A stretch of DNA of 64,000 nucleotides, taken from assembly GCA_028023455.1 (NCBI GenBank), contig JAQFVV010000020.1:5937092-6001091 (forward strand). The letters are read 5' to 3'. This document shows positions 35,441 to 46,054 of the stretch, piece by piece. Positions within the stretch are counted from its first letter, which is position 1. The number at the start of each line of letters is the position of its first letter. This DNA comes from Epiperipatus broadwayi. Its lineage: Eukaryota > Onychophora > Udeonychophora > Euonychophora > Peripatidae. The position numbers and the translations under genes are program-made. The notes beneath the pieces were generated by a model. It saw nothing but the letters and a program-made list of their open reading frames with translations, was not told where the DNA came from and did no database searches.

Positions 35441-36121
35441 TAATGAAGATCTATATGAAAAAATATAATGTTATATAATTTATCTTATTAAAGAGCTGTA
35501 ACATAAAATATATGAATCACAATTTTTGCCTAGAGTTTAATATATTCAAACATAGTGGAGTTATGAAGTTCATAGAATTTATCTCACAACAATACAATGC
35601 TGGATTGAATGAAACAAAATTTAGTCTTTATTATCAAGTTGTATCAAGCAATTCCATTTTAATGTTATTTATTGTATATTTTAGTTTTTGTTCTTAGTTG
35701 GCAGCAGTAATTAAAAAATAAGAAAACTTTAAACTATGAATACCAATGTACAATTTTTGATGTGCAATGCAGACTTTATACTTAGAGAGAGAGAGAAACT
35801 GGTTTCCATAGTTTACATTTTTTTAAATTTTAAAAATATTAATTTACACCATAAATCATAGTAAATATTGTGCCAAGTGTAAAAGTATATGAGAAGTGCT
35901 TTTATGTAATAAAATGATAATAATTAACCTTACTTTTATAGAATAAATATTAGAAGAAATATTCAATAAAAATAAATCAATTTATTTAGATTCTATACAT
36001 ATCTGCTGCCCATTATCATAAAAAAATGAGAAAGAAAAAAGGTAAATTTTCTTGAGGCAATAACTGAGATAAGACATTAACACACAATCATCTACCATTT
36101 AAATAGGCTTAATGCTCTCTA

Positions 36122-36160
<39 letters not shown>

Positions 36161-37786
36161 TATAACCTACACTTCCAACACCGCTCATATACATTACATG
36201 AGTGAAATGCCCAGGGGCCAGTTCTATTAATGAATAGAACAATATAACAAAAGATATAATAAAATTATTACTGAGACTCTATATTTAAGTTTATGTTCAG
36301 CTCAGCTCAGTGGGAGGTTATAGGCAGTTCATAAGATATATGATAATAAATGAATAAAAGAAGAAATATTATAAAATATTCAATATAATGTAAATTCCTT
36401 TGTTAATTAATTGTATGATAAAAAATCATGATGTTTACATAGTACGGTCTATTAAAAATAGACTTTAAACTTAATTTCTTCCTTTATCCAAGTATAACAT
36501 ATATCAGCTTGCTATAATTATACTCTTAACAATTCTATGACTTGGCATATTATAATCTAAACATCTACTTTAATGCCAATCAAGAAATAAACAGTAAGAT
36601 CTCAGGGAATTTAACAAACATAGTTGAATTAAATAAACTACATTGGCCCATAAGTTATAATTATAAAGTATGATAAAATATAATGAAAAAAATTGACTAA
36701 ATATTTTACTGTAATTCAATAATAAGATAATGACAGAGATAGGGTATTTTAATCTCATATCATCATCTCACAAATATACTGACCTGGCAACCTTTCTAAT
36801 ACGTTTATCAAGTGGCAAATACTCTTTATAATGTTTGGATTAAGAAATACAATATTGTCAGACACTAGTAAATTTAATATTATAACTCTAAAATAATATA
36901 TCTGTTTTATAATAGATGTATGAAATGTGGAGATGTGGAAGTGGAAATACGAATGTACACAAGAATAACTCAAGACACAGTTCTTAAGATTTTAAATAAC
37001 TAAACAAATCATTTATTATAACAAATAAACTTGGTTTAACATAATATTTACAAATGGACTATTTGTTTTACATATTTTTATATTATCAAATAATTTTTTT
37101 TTTTTAGCATCAGTTTGGGATTATCTCTACTATCAAAGCAAATTAATAACAAAGTTTAAATATCCTGACCTCGAACACAGGCTTTGCCTACATGTTTCAT
37201 CCATATGACAATAAATAAGTAAAATGTTATATTATTGGCACACAAAAAAATAGATACTTTCGAGAGGATATTACTGTTGATTGATAAAATAAATCAAATT
37301 ACCTATATTTGGCTTTCAACAAAGCAACTTTCTCTAATTGACTAATAATCACTTTTAATTACGTATACCTTTCATTTATAGCAACAAAATCATGTTTATT
37401 TTGATGATTTGTAACATTTATTTAAATAAATACACTGTATTTTAAAATATTTATTTACCGTTTTAATCTTAATACTTTATACTTCTATTAAATGAATGTA
37501 GTATATTTCAAAAGCATTTATTTCTCATTTTAATTTCAATAATTCTATACTTTATTTACGTGATATTATTTATATTACGCATGTGTGTGCACGTTCAAGC
37601 AGCAATAATGTAAAACAATCTTTTCTATAAACTCTCCATTCATTAAGAAAATATCATACAATTATTTTATTTCGAACAATGTCGTAATTCATCAATAAAA
37701 TATGACACTAATACTACATCAAAAGTTAATCTAACAATTTATCTAGCCACATATTAATTAACACAAAGCTATATTTTTATGATTAT
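35441..37786. other. AT-rich DNA, no gene seen
   Basis: Contains a (CT)n(AT)n microsatellite at about 36113-36162 and scattered short open frames without motifs. No gene recognised. Confidence 0.4.
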
Positions 37787-38404
37787 ATATTGAAGCAATG
37801 GATCTGAAGTCCAATCCATGCTTCACATCTTCCTATAAACTTGATTAATATTGTAAACCTAAATTAAGTTTATAGTCCAATATCAGCAGGGTTTTGCATT
37901 ACAGCTAAAATTAATTACGTTTATTAAATTTGTATTTGCTTGTAAATATTTTCTTTTAAATAAATTCCATTGTAACATTAAATTGCTGTTAAAAATATTA
38001 CTTGTGAAAACCGTTTAGTCAAACATATATATACGTCAAGCATATATATATGAGTTAATGCAAAATTCTGCTGAAATAAAACGCTTATTGTATTAAAAGA
38101 AATAAGAATGTATTTTACTTTTAAATCTTGTTCAAATATTTAGTATGATTTGATTTTGAGATAAGCCCACCAACATTTTCTAAAAGAATGTATATTTTTA
38201 ATTAGTTAAGCCCATTCAAGTCAAATTAAAGATGGCCTTCTCTTTCTTTTTTTAATTAATAAAATCCCAAAGTTTAAAGAAAGAAATTTAGAGTAAAAAA
38301 GTAAAAGTTATTTTTAGAAGGTGTTACTTTGAAACAAAGGAGCATGGGGAGGCTTATCAAGATCTCAGATCATACAAACAATAGAAGGTAGCTGACAGAG
38401 AGGG

Positions 38405-38413
38405 TATAAATAA
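38405..38413 (+). promoter_or_regulatory. LTR core promoter TATA box
   Basis: GAGGGTATAAATAAAAGGG is a strong TATA element. The repeated sequence begins about 28 bp downstream, so the transcription start, and thus the U3/R boundary, is predicted around 38435. The equivalent in the 3' LTR is at 44519. Confidence 0.6.
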
Positions 38414-38431
38414 AAGGGAGAACAAAAGATT

Positions 38432-38585
38432 AGGCAATCAGAGTTTCCTTTTGGAACAAGGCAATCAGAGTTTCTTTTTGGAACAAGTCAATCAGAGTTT
38501 CCTTTTGGAAAAAGTTCATTCAGATTTTCCTTTTGGAAAAGATCAGTCATTCAGATTTTCCTTTTGGAAAAGATTATTCATTCAG
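38432..38585 (+). repeat. 27-bp tandem repeat at the predicted transcript 5' end
   Basis: Units of CAATCAGAGTTTCCTTTTGG plus AACAAGG, then diverged CATTCAGATTTTCC...GGAAAAG units of 27-31 bp. The 5' LTR has one fewer perfect unit than the 3' LTR (44551-44725). Because 27 is a multiple of three, the open frame through it stays open (83 versus 92 codons). Confidence 0.85.
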
Positions 38586-39910
38586 AGTATTCTTGCGGGC
38601 TGTCAGATTGCTCCGTGGAGAACTTTAGAAATTTTGCTGTTGCCTGTTGTGATTTTATTATATGAATTCGATGGAGTCTACCATGCTTGGCTAGGCAAAT
38701 AAATAACTTTGTCTACCGCCGAGGGTTCCTCAATACCAGAAAAATGCCGTAGTATTTACTCAATCGTCATCTGAACTCTGTGCCGTGTCTGGAGGACTTT
38801 TTGTGAAACCATGCTACCGATTTCCACTTTCCTTGTCCGGACAAACACATCTCGTCAGACGGATCAAGCTACGCCCGTCGATGGAACATGACCAAGGAAC
38901 AAGGACGGTAATCATATCTCTCCTCATGAACTATTTATTATGCTACCCTTTTTGTCCATACTTTTTATAATTGCTTCCTTGAATATTTATGAAATGTGTG
39001 TTTAATGATATTTATAATGTAACTATTTTTATTAGACTAGTTAGATATATGTATATGTGATCATCTATCTAGATATTTAACCCTTTTTCCTTCGCTATTC
39101 TTCATTACTCCCATGTGTAAATATTTTAATTCTATTGCGGTTAAGTTTATTAGTTAATTGTTCATATAAAAATCCCTTTCCAGTTTTATTCATACTTGTA
39201 AAATTTAGTACGAGTAAGTTTCCTTTTTTTTGTTTGCCAACTTGATCTCCTCGATAACGCTTCTTTTGTCCGCCATTAGCTTCTTACGTATGTCAGATTT
39301 AGCGATATACATCTTAAATCATTTTAAACTCTGTTTTAGCGCAAAGCAATTAGAAACTGCTTTGCGAAAGATTTTTATTATTGCACTTTATCGAGCAGAT
39401 TCGAGTTGACAATGTTTAATAAAACTGGGAAGGAAAGATTTAGACCGCAAGCATATTAATCTGGTTTTCATTGTCTCATTAGTTATTCATTAATTTCGGG
39501 GAATAGCGAAGGCCATTAAATTATTAATAATATTTCAAATGTCATTTATTAAAGATATTTATTTAACTAAAAAGCTTGAGTTTGCTAGTTATCTTTCAAT
39601 GCTTTGTTTTACTTTTAAATGATCCAGGCACGCAAAACACATATTTCTAAGTATTTTTGCACATTTAACTATTTAGCTCCGTAGGTGGTTCTGTCCATGT
39701 CTCCCGCTGATGCTAAGCTCGTGGCTCGGGAAGAAAATATCTATGCGTGTCTCAGATAGTGTTGTTCGGTTCATGATAGCTTCGAGACTAGACGAATAGG
39801 GCAGAGGTCATAGTATTCTTGGTTTAATATCTCGCATATGGGTGGCCTCGAGGTACTTTTGCCTAGTATTCGAACTGGGTTAAATCAACATACATCATCT
39901 GACTGTCACA

Positions 39911-42570
39911 GTAGATTTTTTTTTTCCGCATTCTGGCGTCCATCGTGTGGCTATTCGAAATTTTCCACACCCTGTAGGCAGCGTTTATGTTTTAAATAAT
40001 AATATATATGTAGAATTTTTTTTGTCCTCGGATTTGTACGCATATATATAGTGATTGTTTTAAATAACACGAATAATTGTTAGTTATACGTGAATTTTTT
40101 TTGCTTCAAGTTGTCGCAGTGGGACGAATGTCATTTTTTTAAAAAAAAATTTAGTACCCTGAGAAGTTTGTTTTGGTCTAATATATTTATATAAAAAAAA
40201 AATATATATAATTTTTTCTGAGTCTTGTTTCCTAATGTGAGCAAATGTCATTTTTTAAAATTAATTAAAAAGTTAAAGGTGTCATAAAGTAAAATTTTTT
40301 TTTCCGAGTTTGGTATATATATGAAATGAATGTTTTACATTTAGAAAAGTTAACACTCCGTTAGTTTTTTTTTATAGTGAATATATATATTAATGAGAAT
40401 AAATATCAGAGTTATAGCAAGATTTTTTTTTCCGAATGAGTAGTTTTGTCGATGGCCAGTTGCCATATTGTTGTTTATCGTATAAAGTATATACCTTCGA
40501 TGAGGCGGAAGTGTCAACTATATACCCACCCGCCCTCCCTTAAAATAGCTTTCGTACTTTATGTTACTTTAGTAATGCTTAAATCTGAGAAGTTTTAATA
40601 TAATAATGTTTTTTCGAAATATAACATTTTAGTTAAAGGTACAAATAGATAATAGAATTATGTTTCCGTTGTACAAATTTTTGTAAAGATTAAAATTGAT
40701 AACATTCTTTCGTTAATAGAAATTTTTTATAAGATCAAAAAGTTTGATAAGTTCAAACTATATTGTTTCACTTTCTCTGCGTTAGTTTCCTTAATTAAAT
40801 CAATAATTTTAATCATGCAGAATTTTTTTTTTCACTTTTAAATATTTTGAAATTACGTTCCGTGCAAACAATAGATATAAAATAAGTTTTGTTTCAATAA
40901 TAACAAACTTAATTGTCAACTTTATGAAAAGTAAATGCGTATGTTCGTTAATAAATATATATATTAAAGATATATTTTTGTATAACATATATGTCAGCCA
41001 CCCTTTAGTTAAGATTTTTTTTCTCCATTTCGGATTATGCTATTGAATCATTTATTGAGTAACCGTTAGGTGAAGACCCTTTGAGTAACCGTTAGGTGAA
41101 GCCCTTGTTTTTTAGTAACCATGTTTGGTGAAGACCCTTAGAGTAACCGTTTAGGTGAAGACCCCTTACATTGTAGAGTTCTCGATTGCTGAGTAGCCTG
41201 AAATAATAGGTCTATGTCCGCAATCATTGCTTCCTTGTCATAGTTGCGACCAGCGTTTACTAGCCTGAAATAATAGGAGTATGCGGTTTGCAATATGACA
41301 TCTTTCTAATAAATTCATGTACATGATAATAAAAGAAATATTTGTATAGGTATATCTGTTTGTATATTTATATGTAGTCATATATATGCTTATTTAATGA
41401 TGTACATATTCATATATATGGATGCATATGGTATACACTTCGTTATAGTTCGGTAAAACCCGTTTTTATATAAATGTTTTTTAAACAGTTTTTGATTTCA
41501 ATGCGTGATTCTGTAAAATTGCGTGATAATTGTTAATCTATTTCGGGTGTGACCAAAATGGTAGTTGGTTTCGATCCCAGGTTCATAATTCGGAGTGGCG
41601 GTTATCATGGGATTTTACTTTTATTTTAATTGTTTTTTGTATTAATATTTTGTTTTGTTAATCGTACTTTAGGCTGGTTAAATTTTTTTTCTGTCTTGAC
41701 CAAAATGGTAGCGTGGTTTCGAACCCAGGTCAGACATGTTACCTTACTTAGTTGTTATACGTCTTAGACTTACTTAATATTGTCATTTAAAATACCATTT
41801 ACTTATTCATGCAGAGATTTTTTTTGAAAGTGAAGTGAAAATCAAAATAAATTGTAATCGCATTAAACTTTATAAACCTTATCAATGTGTGCTTGGATCA
41901 TTATCCATTAATATGTATATTTGATATGGCCATTGTCTTGTCGACTGGCGCCCTTCTCAAATAAATTTGTCGGCAAGTGCAATCTCTCATATCGGATATC
42001 AAATAAACCAAACTATAGTAGATGATCAAAATAACAATGTATGCATAGTGAGCCAAAATAATTTTTAAACATGACTTACGTATATTTTGCTCACATATTT
42101 TTTTATATATATACTTGTATTAATGTAAATGCATTTTTTAGTTGTTTCAGGTGTCAGAGAAAGCCAGGTCAAGCTGTAAGTGTGTTATTTTAATTATATT
42201 GGGACAAAATAGCAGTGATATTTTAATGAAATATAACAATAAATAAAGTGAGGAGACTAATATGTAGTATAAATATTAAAGACAGACACGGCAGGATTTT
42301 ATATATATATATTTTCATGTACAAACAGATACATATAGGCATAGGGTTAAGATAGGACCTCGTAAGGTAGGCAAAGTTAAATTTCTGAAAACATATAAAT
42401 AAAACAGATAGTTGGAACTTAGAATAGTGACTTATTTTAGAAAGAAATAATTTTTTTTTGTGTTAATAACTAGTATAAAAATATACTTATCCAGATTGTT
42501 TATTAAAAGACAAACACATTTTACAAACAAAGTGAATGTTATATAACAAAATAGCCAATATTAGGCAAAA
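39911..42570 (+). other. Long non-coding leader of the LTR element
   Basis: About 2.66 kb with no substantial open frame before gag. It carries a series of T8-T10 tracts, often within GATTTTTTTTCCG-type motifs (near 39915, 40017, 40093, 40295, 40422, 40822, 41014, 41682, 41818). It also has four copies of a GTAACCGTTAGGTGAAGACC repeat (41057-41165), two TAGCCTGAAATAATAGG motifs (41197, 41261), and two B-box-like GACCAAAATGGTAG...GGTTTCGA(T/A)CCCAGG motifs (41551, 41699). These may be packaging, translation or transcription signals. Confidence 0.7.
39934..39951 (+). promoter_or_regulatory. Primer-binding site, tRNA-Lys-like
   Basis: TGGCGTCCATCGTGTGGC lies 23 nt after the 5' LTR. From memory, 15 of 18 bases match the complement of the tRNA-Lys(CUU) 3' end (TGGCGCCCAACGTGGGGC), including the obligatory TGG. 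Confidence 0.6.
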
Positions 42571-43665
42571 ATGGACCAACCGAAGAAAGTTGCAGATTAT
42601 GACAGCGATGAGGAGGTAATGCTCAACCTTCCAAATACAGCAACATCGACTCATAGTGACCAAGAAAACAATGTGAAAGATCTCATCACAGAAATGAGAC
42701 AAGAAAACAAAATGATGATGAACATGTTAAAACAATTCATGAATATGACATCACAAAGACTGGACCGTTTGGAGGAAAACATGGCGCTCCACCAACATAC
42801 TATTGTAACAAAAGTATTGCCAGACGAGGATACTCACTTTAAATGGCAACCCCAACAGAAGCAAGATGATACACAACTTAAATCATTGATAGATAATGAA
42901 TTAGGAAAGGATATGCATGCCTTGGACGTGTCAGTCAAGCATCAAATACAGGAGGGAGAAGAAAATGGACAGATGAATGTGGATAAAGAGGAAATGAACA
43001 TTCATCAACAGATGAATCCAATCCAGGCGCAACAAGGCAACCAAATCCTTACGCCAATAATAATTAATCCGGTAACATCTCCTGTGGCAAAATTCGTACA
43101 TATACAATGTTTTAGAGGGGAACCAGGGGGAAACCCTAGACACCACCTAGACAGTCTCAAAATGTTTTTTCAATTTCAGAATATGACAGAACAAGAAAAA
43201 GTGGCGATCTCCAGTCATCATTTAAAAGAATCTGCCAGAGACTGGTGGAACACTCTGTCTATACAACCACAAACATTTATGGAATATGAGAATGCAATGT
43301 TGTCAATGTATTGGAGTGCAGAGCGGCAGGAAGGTTTGATGTATTCCATAATGCATGAAAGATACCCAGCTAACCATCAAGAGACTTATGCTCAGTTTTT
43401 TGTTAGGCAGGTAAATCGAATTAAAGCCCTAAGTGCATTCAATTATCCAGAAATGCAGATAGTAAGGATGATTAGGCACAACATGCCACCCTGGATAAGG
43501 AAAATATTAATAGGCACTCAAATGCAAGATATTCAAGGCACGATTCGGATACTAACTGACATTGACTATGGAAACTTAGAAGAAAACCAAAATGATAGGG
43601 TCATGAACCCGTCCAAAAGTACAAGGCAGTATATACCACCGGATCCTGGGAAATATAGACATTAA
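42571..43665 (+). CDS. gag: Retrotransposon Gag polyprotein
   Basis: A 364-aa intact ORF, the only sizeable one in the element. The N-terminus is acidic (DYDSDEEVM), followed by a predicted coiled coil at about residues 36-72 (TEMRQENKMMMNML...LDRLEENM). A charged Gln-rich linker follows. A retrotransposon-gag (capsid-like) domain spans about residues 175-325, with FRGEPGG, HHLDSLKMFF and the family's A(R)DWW signature at about 222-225, followed by Y..F...F..Q..RI. No CCHC zinc knuckle follows; the protein ends soon after, PPDPGKYRH. The role is assembly of the particle that packages the element RNA. The ATG at 42571 is the first in frame, and the stop lies 245 bp before the 3' LTR, so nothing else is encoded downstream. 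Confidence 0.92.
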   Translation: MDQPKKVADYDSDEEVMLNLPNTATSTHSDQENNVKDLITEMRQENKMMMNMLKQFMNMTSQRLDRLEENMALHQHTIVTKVLPDEDTHFKWQPQQKQDDTQLKSLIDNELGKDMHALDVSVKHQIQEGEENGQMNVDKEEMNIHQQMNPIQAQQGNQILTPIIINPVTSPVAKFVHIQCFRGEPGGNPRHHLDSLKMFFQFQNMTEQEKVAISSHHLKESARDWWNTLSIQPQTFMEYENAMLSMYWSAERQEGLMYSIMHERYPANHQETYAQFFVRQVNRIKALSAFNYPEMQIVRMIRHNMPPWIRKILIGTQMQDIQGTIRILTDIDYGNLEENQNDRVMNPSKSTRQYIPPDPGKYRH

Positions 43666-43901
43666 AATAGATACATAACTTGTTAGATTAAAACAACACG
43701 GACTCGTTTTAAGATATAGCAGATTGAATTATGGATAAACTGTTAGTTATTTAGTAAAAGAAAGAAAAAACTGTTAGTCAGTAACAAGTTAAATTTTACA
43801 CCAAATAAAGAGTAGGCTTGAACTCACCTGGCACAAATTCTTACCTCTGACCTGAAGCAACAGCATTTTTTTTTTAAACATTTTTTTTTTGCTCACTAAC
43901 T

Positions 43902-43910
43902 ATTGGGAAA
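43902..43910 (+). promoter_or_regulatory. Polypurine tract
   Basis: TTGGGAAA abuts the TG of the 3' LTR. GGGAAA is a short but correctly placed purine tract for plus-strand priming. Confidence 0.55.
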
Positions 43911-46050
43911 TGAAGCAATGGATCTGAAGTCCAATCCATGCTTCACATCTTCCTATAAACTTGATTAATATTGTAAACCTAAATTAAGTTTATAGTCCAA
44001 TATCAGCAGGGTTTTGCATTACAGCTAAAATTAATTACGTTTATTAAATTTGTATTTGCTTGTAAATATTTTCTTTTAAATAAATTCCATTGTAACATTA
44101 AATTGCTGTTAAAAATATTACTTGTGAAAACCGTTTAGTCAAACATATATATACGTCAAGCATATATATATGAGTTAATGCAAAATTCTGCTGAAATAAA
44201 ACGCTTATTGTATTAAAAGAAATAAGAATGTATTTTACTTTTTGTTCAAATATTTAGTATGATTTGATTTTGAGATAAGCCCACCAACATTTTCTAAAAG
44301 AATGTATATTTTTAATTAGTTAAGCCCATTCAAGTCAAATTAAAGATGGCCTTCTCTTTCTTTTTTTAATTAATAAAATCCCAAAGTTTAAAGAAAGAAA
44401 TTTAGAGTAAAAAAGTAAAAGTTATTTTTAGAAGGTGTTACTTTGAAACAAAGGAGCATGGGGAGGCTTATCAAGATCTCAGATCATACAAACAATAGAA
44501 GGTAGCTGACAGAGAGGGTATAAATAAAAGGGAGAACAAAAGATTAGGCAATCAGAGTTTCCTTTTGGAACAAGGCAATCAGAGTTTCCTTTTGGAACAA
44601 GGCAATCAGAGTTTCCTTTTGGAACAAGTCAATCAGAGTTTCCTTTTGGAAAAAGTTCATTCAGATTTTCCTTTTGGAAAAGATCAGTCATTCAGATTTT
44701 CCTTTTGGAAAAGATTATTCATTCAGAGTATTCTTGCGGGCTGTCAGATTGCTCCGTGGAGAACTTTAGAAATTTTGCTGTTGCCTGTTGTGATTTTATT
44801 ATATGAATTCGATGGAGTCTACCATGCTTGGCTAGGCAAATAAATAACTTTGTCTACCGCCGAGGGTTCCTCAATACCAGAAAAATGCCGTAGTATTTAC
44901 TCAATCGTCATCTGAACTCTGTGCCGTGTCTGGAGGACTTTTTGTGAAACCATGCTACCGATTTCCACTTTCCTTGTCCGGACAAACACATCTCGTCAGA
45001 CGGATCAAGCTACGCCCGTCGATGGAACATGACCAAGGAACAAGGACGGTAATCATATCTCTCCTCATGAACTATTTATTATGCTACCCTTTTTGTCCAT
45101 ACTTTTTATAATTGCTTCCTTGAATATTTATGAAATGTGTGTTTAATGATATTTATAATGTAACTATTTTTATTAGACTAGTTAGATATATGTATATGTG
45201 ATCATCTATCTAGATATTTAACCCTTTTTCCTTCGCTATTCTTCATTACTCCCATGTGTAAATATTTTAATTCTATTGCGGTTAAGTTTATTAGTTAATT
45301 GTTCATATAAAAATCCCTTTCCAGTTTTATTCATACTTGTAAAATTTAGTACGAGTAAGTTTCCTTTTTTTGTTTGCCAACTTGATCTCCTCGATAACGC
45401 TTCTTTTGTCCGCCATTAGCTTCTTACGTATGTCAGATTTAGCGATATACATCTTAAATCATTTTAAACTCTGTTTTAGTGCAAAGCAATTAGAAACTGC
45501 TTTGCGAAAGATTTTTATTATTGCACTTTATTGAGCAGATTCGAGTTGACAGTGTTTAATAAAACTGGGAAGGAAAGATTTAGACCGCAAGCATATTAAT
45601 CTGGTTTTCATTGTCTCATTAGTTATTCATTAATTTCGGGGAATAGCGAAGGCCATTAAATTATTAATAATATTTCAAATGTCATTTATTAAAGATATTT
45701 ATTTAACTAAAAAGCTTGAGTTTGCTAGTTATCTTTCAATGCTTTGTTTTACTTTTAAATGATCCAGGCACGCAAAACACATATTTCTAAGTATTTTTGC
45801 ACATTTAACTATTTAGCTCCGTAGGTGGTTCTGTCCATGTCTCCCGCTGATGCTAAGCTCGTGGCTCGGGAAGAAAATATCTATGCGTGTCTCAGATAGT
45901 GTTGTTCGGTTCATGATAGCTTCGAGACTAGACGAATAGGGCAGAGGTCATAGTATTCTTGGTTTAATATCTCACATATGGGTGGCCTCGAGGTACTTTT
46001 GCCTAGTATTCGAACTGGGTTAAATCAACATACATCATCTGACTGTCACA
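43911..46050 (+). repeat. 3' LTR (2140 bp)
   Basis: Nearly identical to the 5' LTR. It has an extra 27-bp unit in the tandem repeat, a 6-bp deletion near 44242, a 1-bp poly(T) change, and about five substitutions. Confidence 0.95.
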
Positions 46051-46054
46051 ATAT

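Larger units (their letters stand above)
37791..39910 (+). repeat. 5' LTR (2120 bp)
   Basis: Starts TGAAGCAATGGATCTG and ends CATCATCTGACTGTCACA. It contains a TATA-box promoter near 38405, a 27-bp tandem repeat just downstream, and two short open frames (38451-38702 and 38785-38970) also present in the 3' LTR. Those frames are probably repeat- or chance-derived. Confidence 0.95.
37791..46050 (+). mobile_element. Gag-only LTR retrotransposon, young and structurally complete
   Basis: An 8.26-kb element with TG...CA LTRs at both ends, flanked by ATAT (37787-37790 and 46051-46054). By hand alignment the LTRs differ by about five substitutions, one 27-bp repeat unit and two small indels over 2.1 kb, so insertion is recent. 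The internal 4.0 kb has a primer-binding site, a 2.6-kb non-coding leader, one intact gag ORF and a short polypurine tract. No protease, RT, RNase H or integrase is present, and no degraded pol is visible. It is therefore non-autonomous and must use enzymes of a partner element, like the TR-GAG elements described in plants. Confidence 0.92.

Noticed and set aside
38451-38970. Small open frames inside the LTRs (83/92 and 61 codons)
   Set aside because: Lie over the 27-bp repeat or downstream LTR sequence; no domain, and identity between copies only reflects LTR identity.
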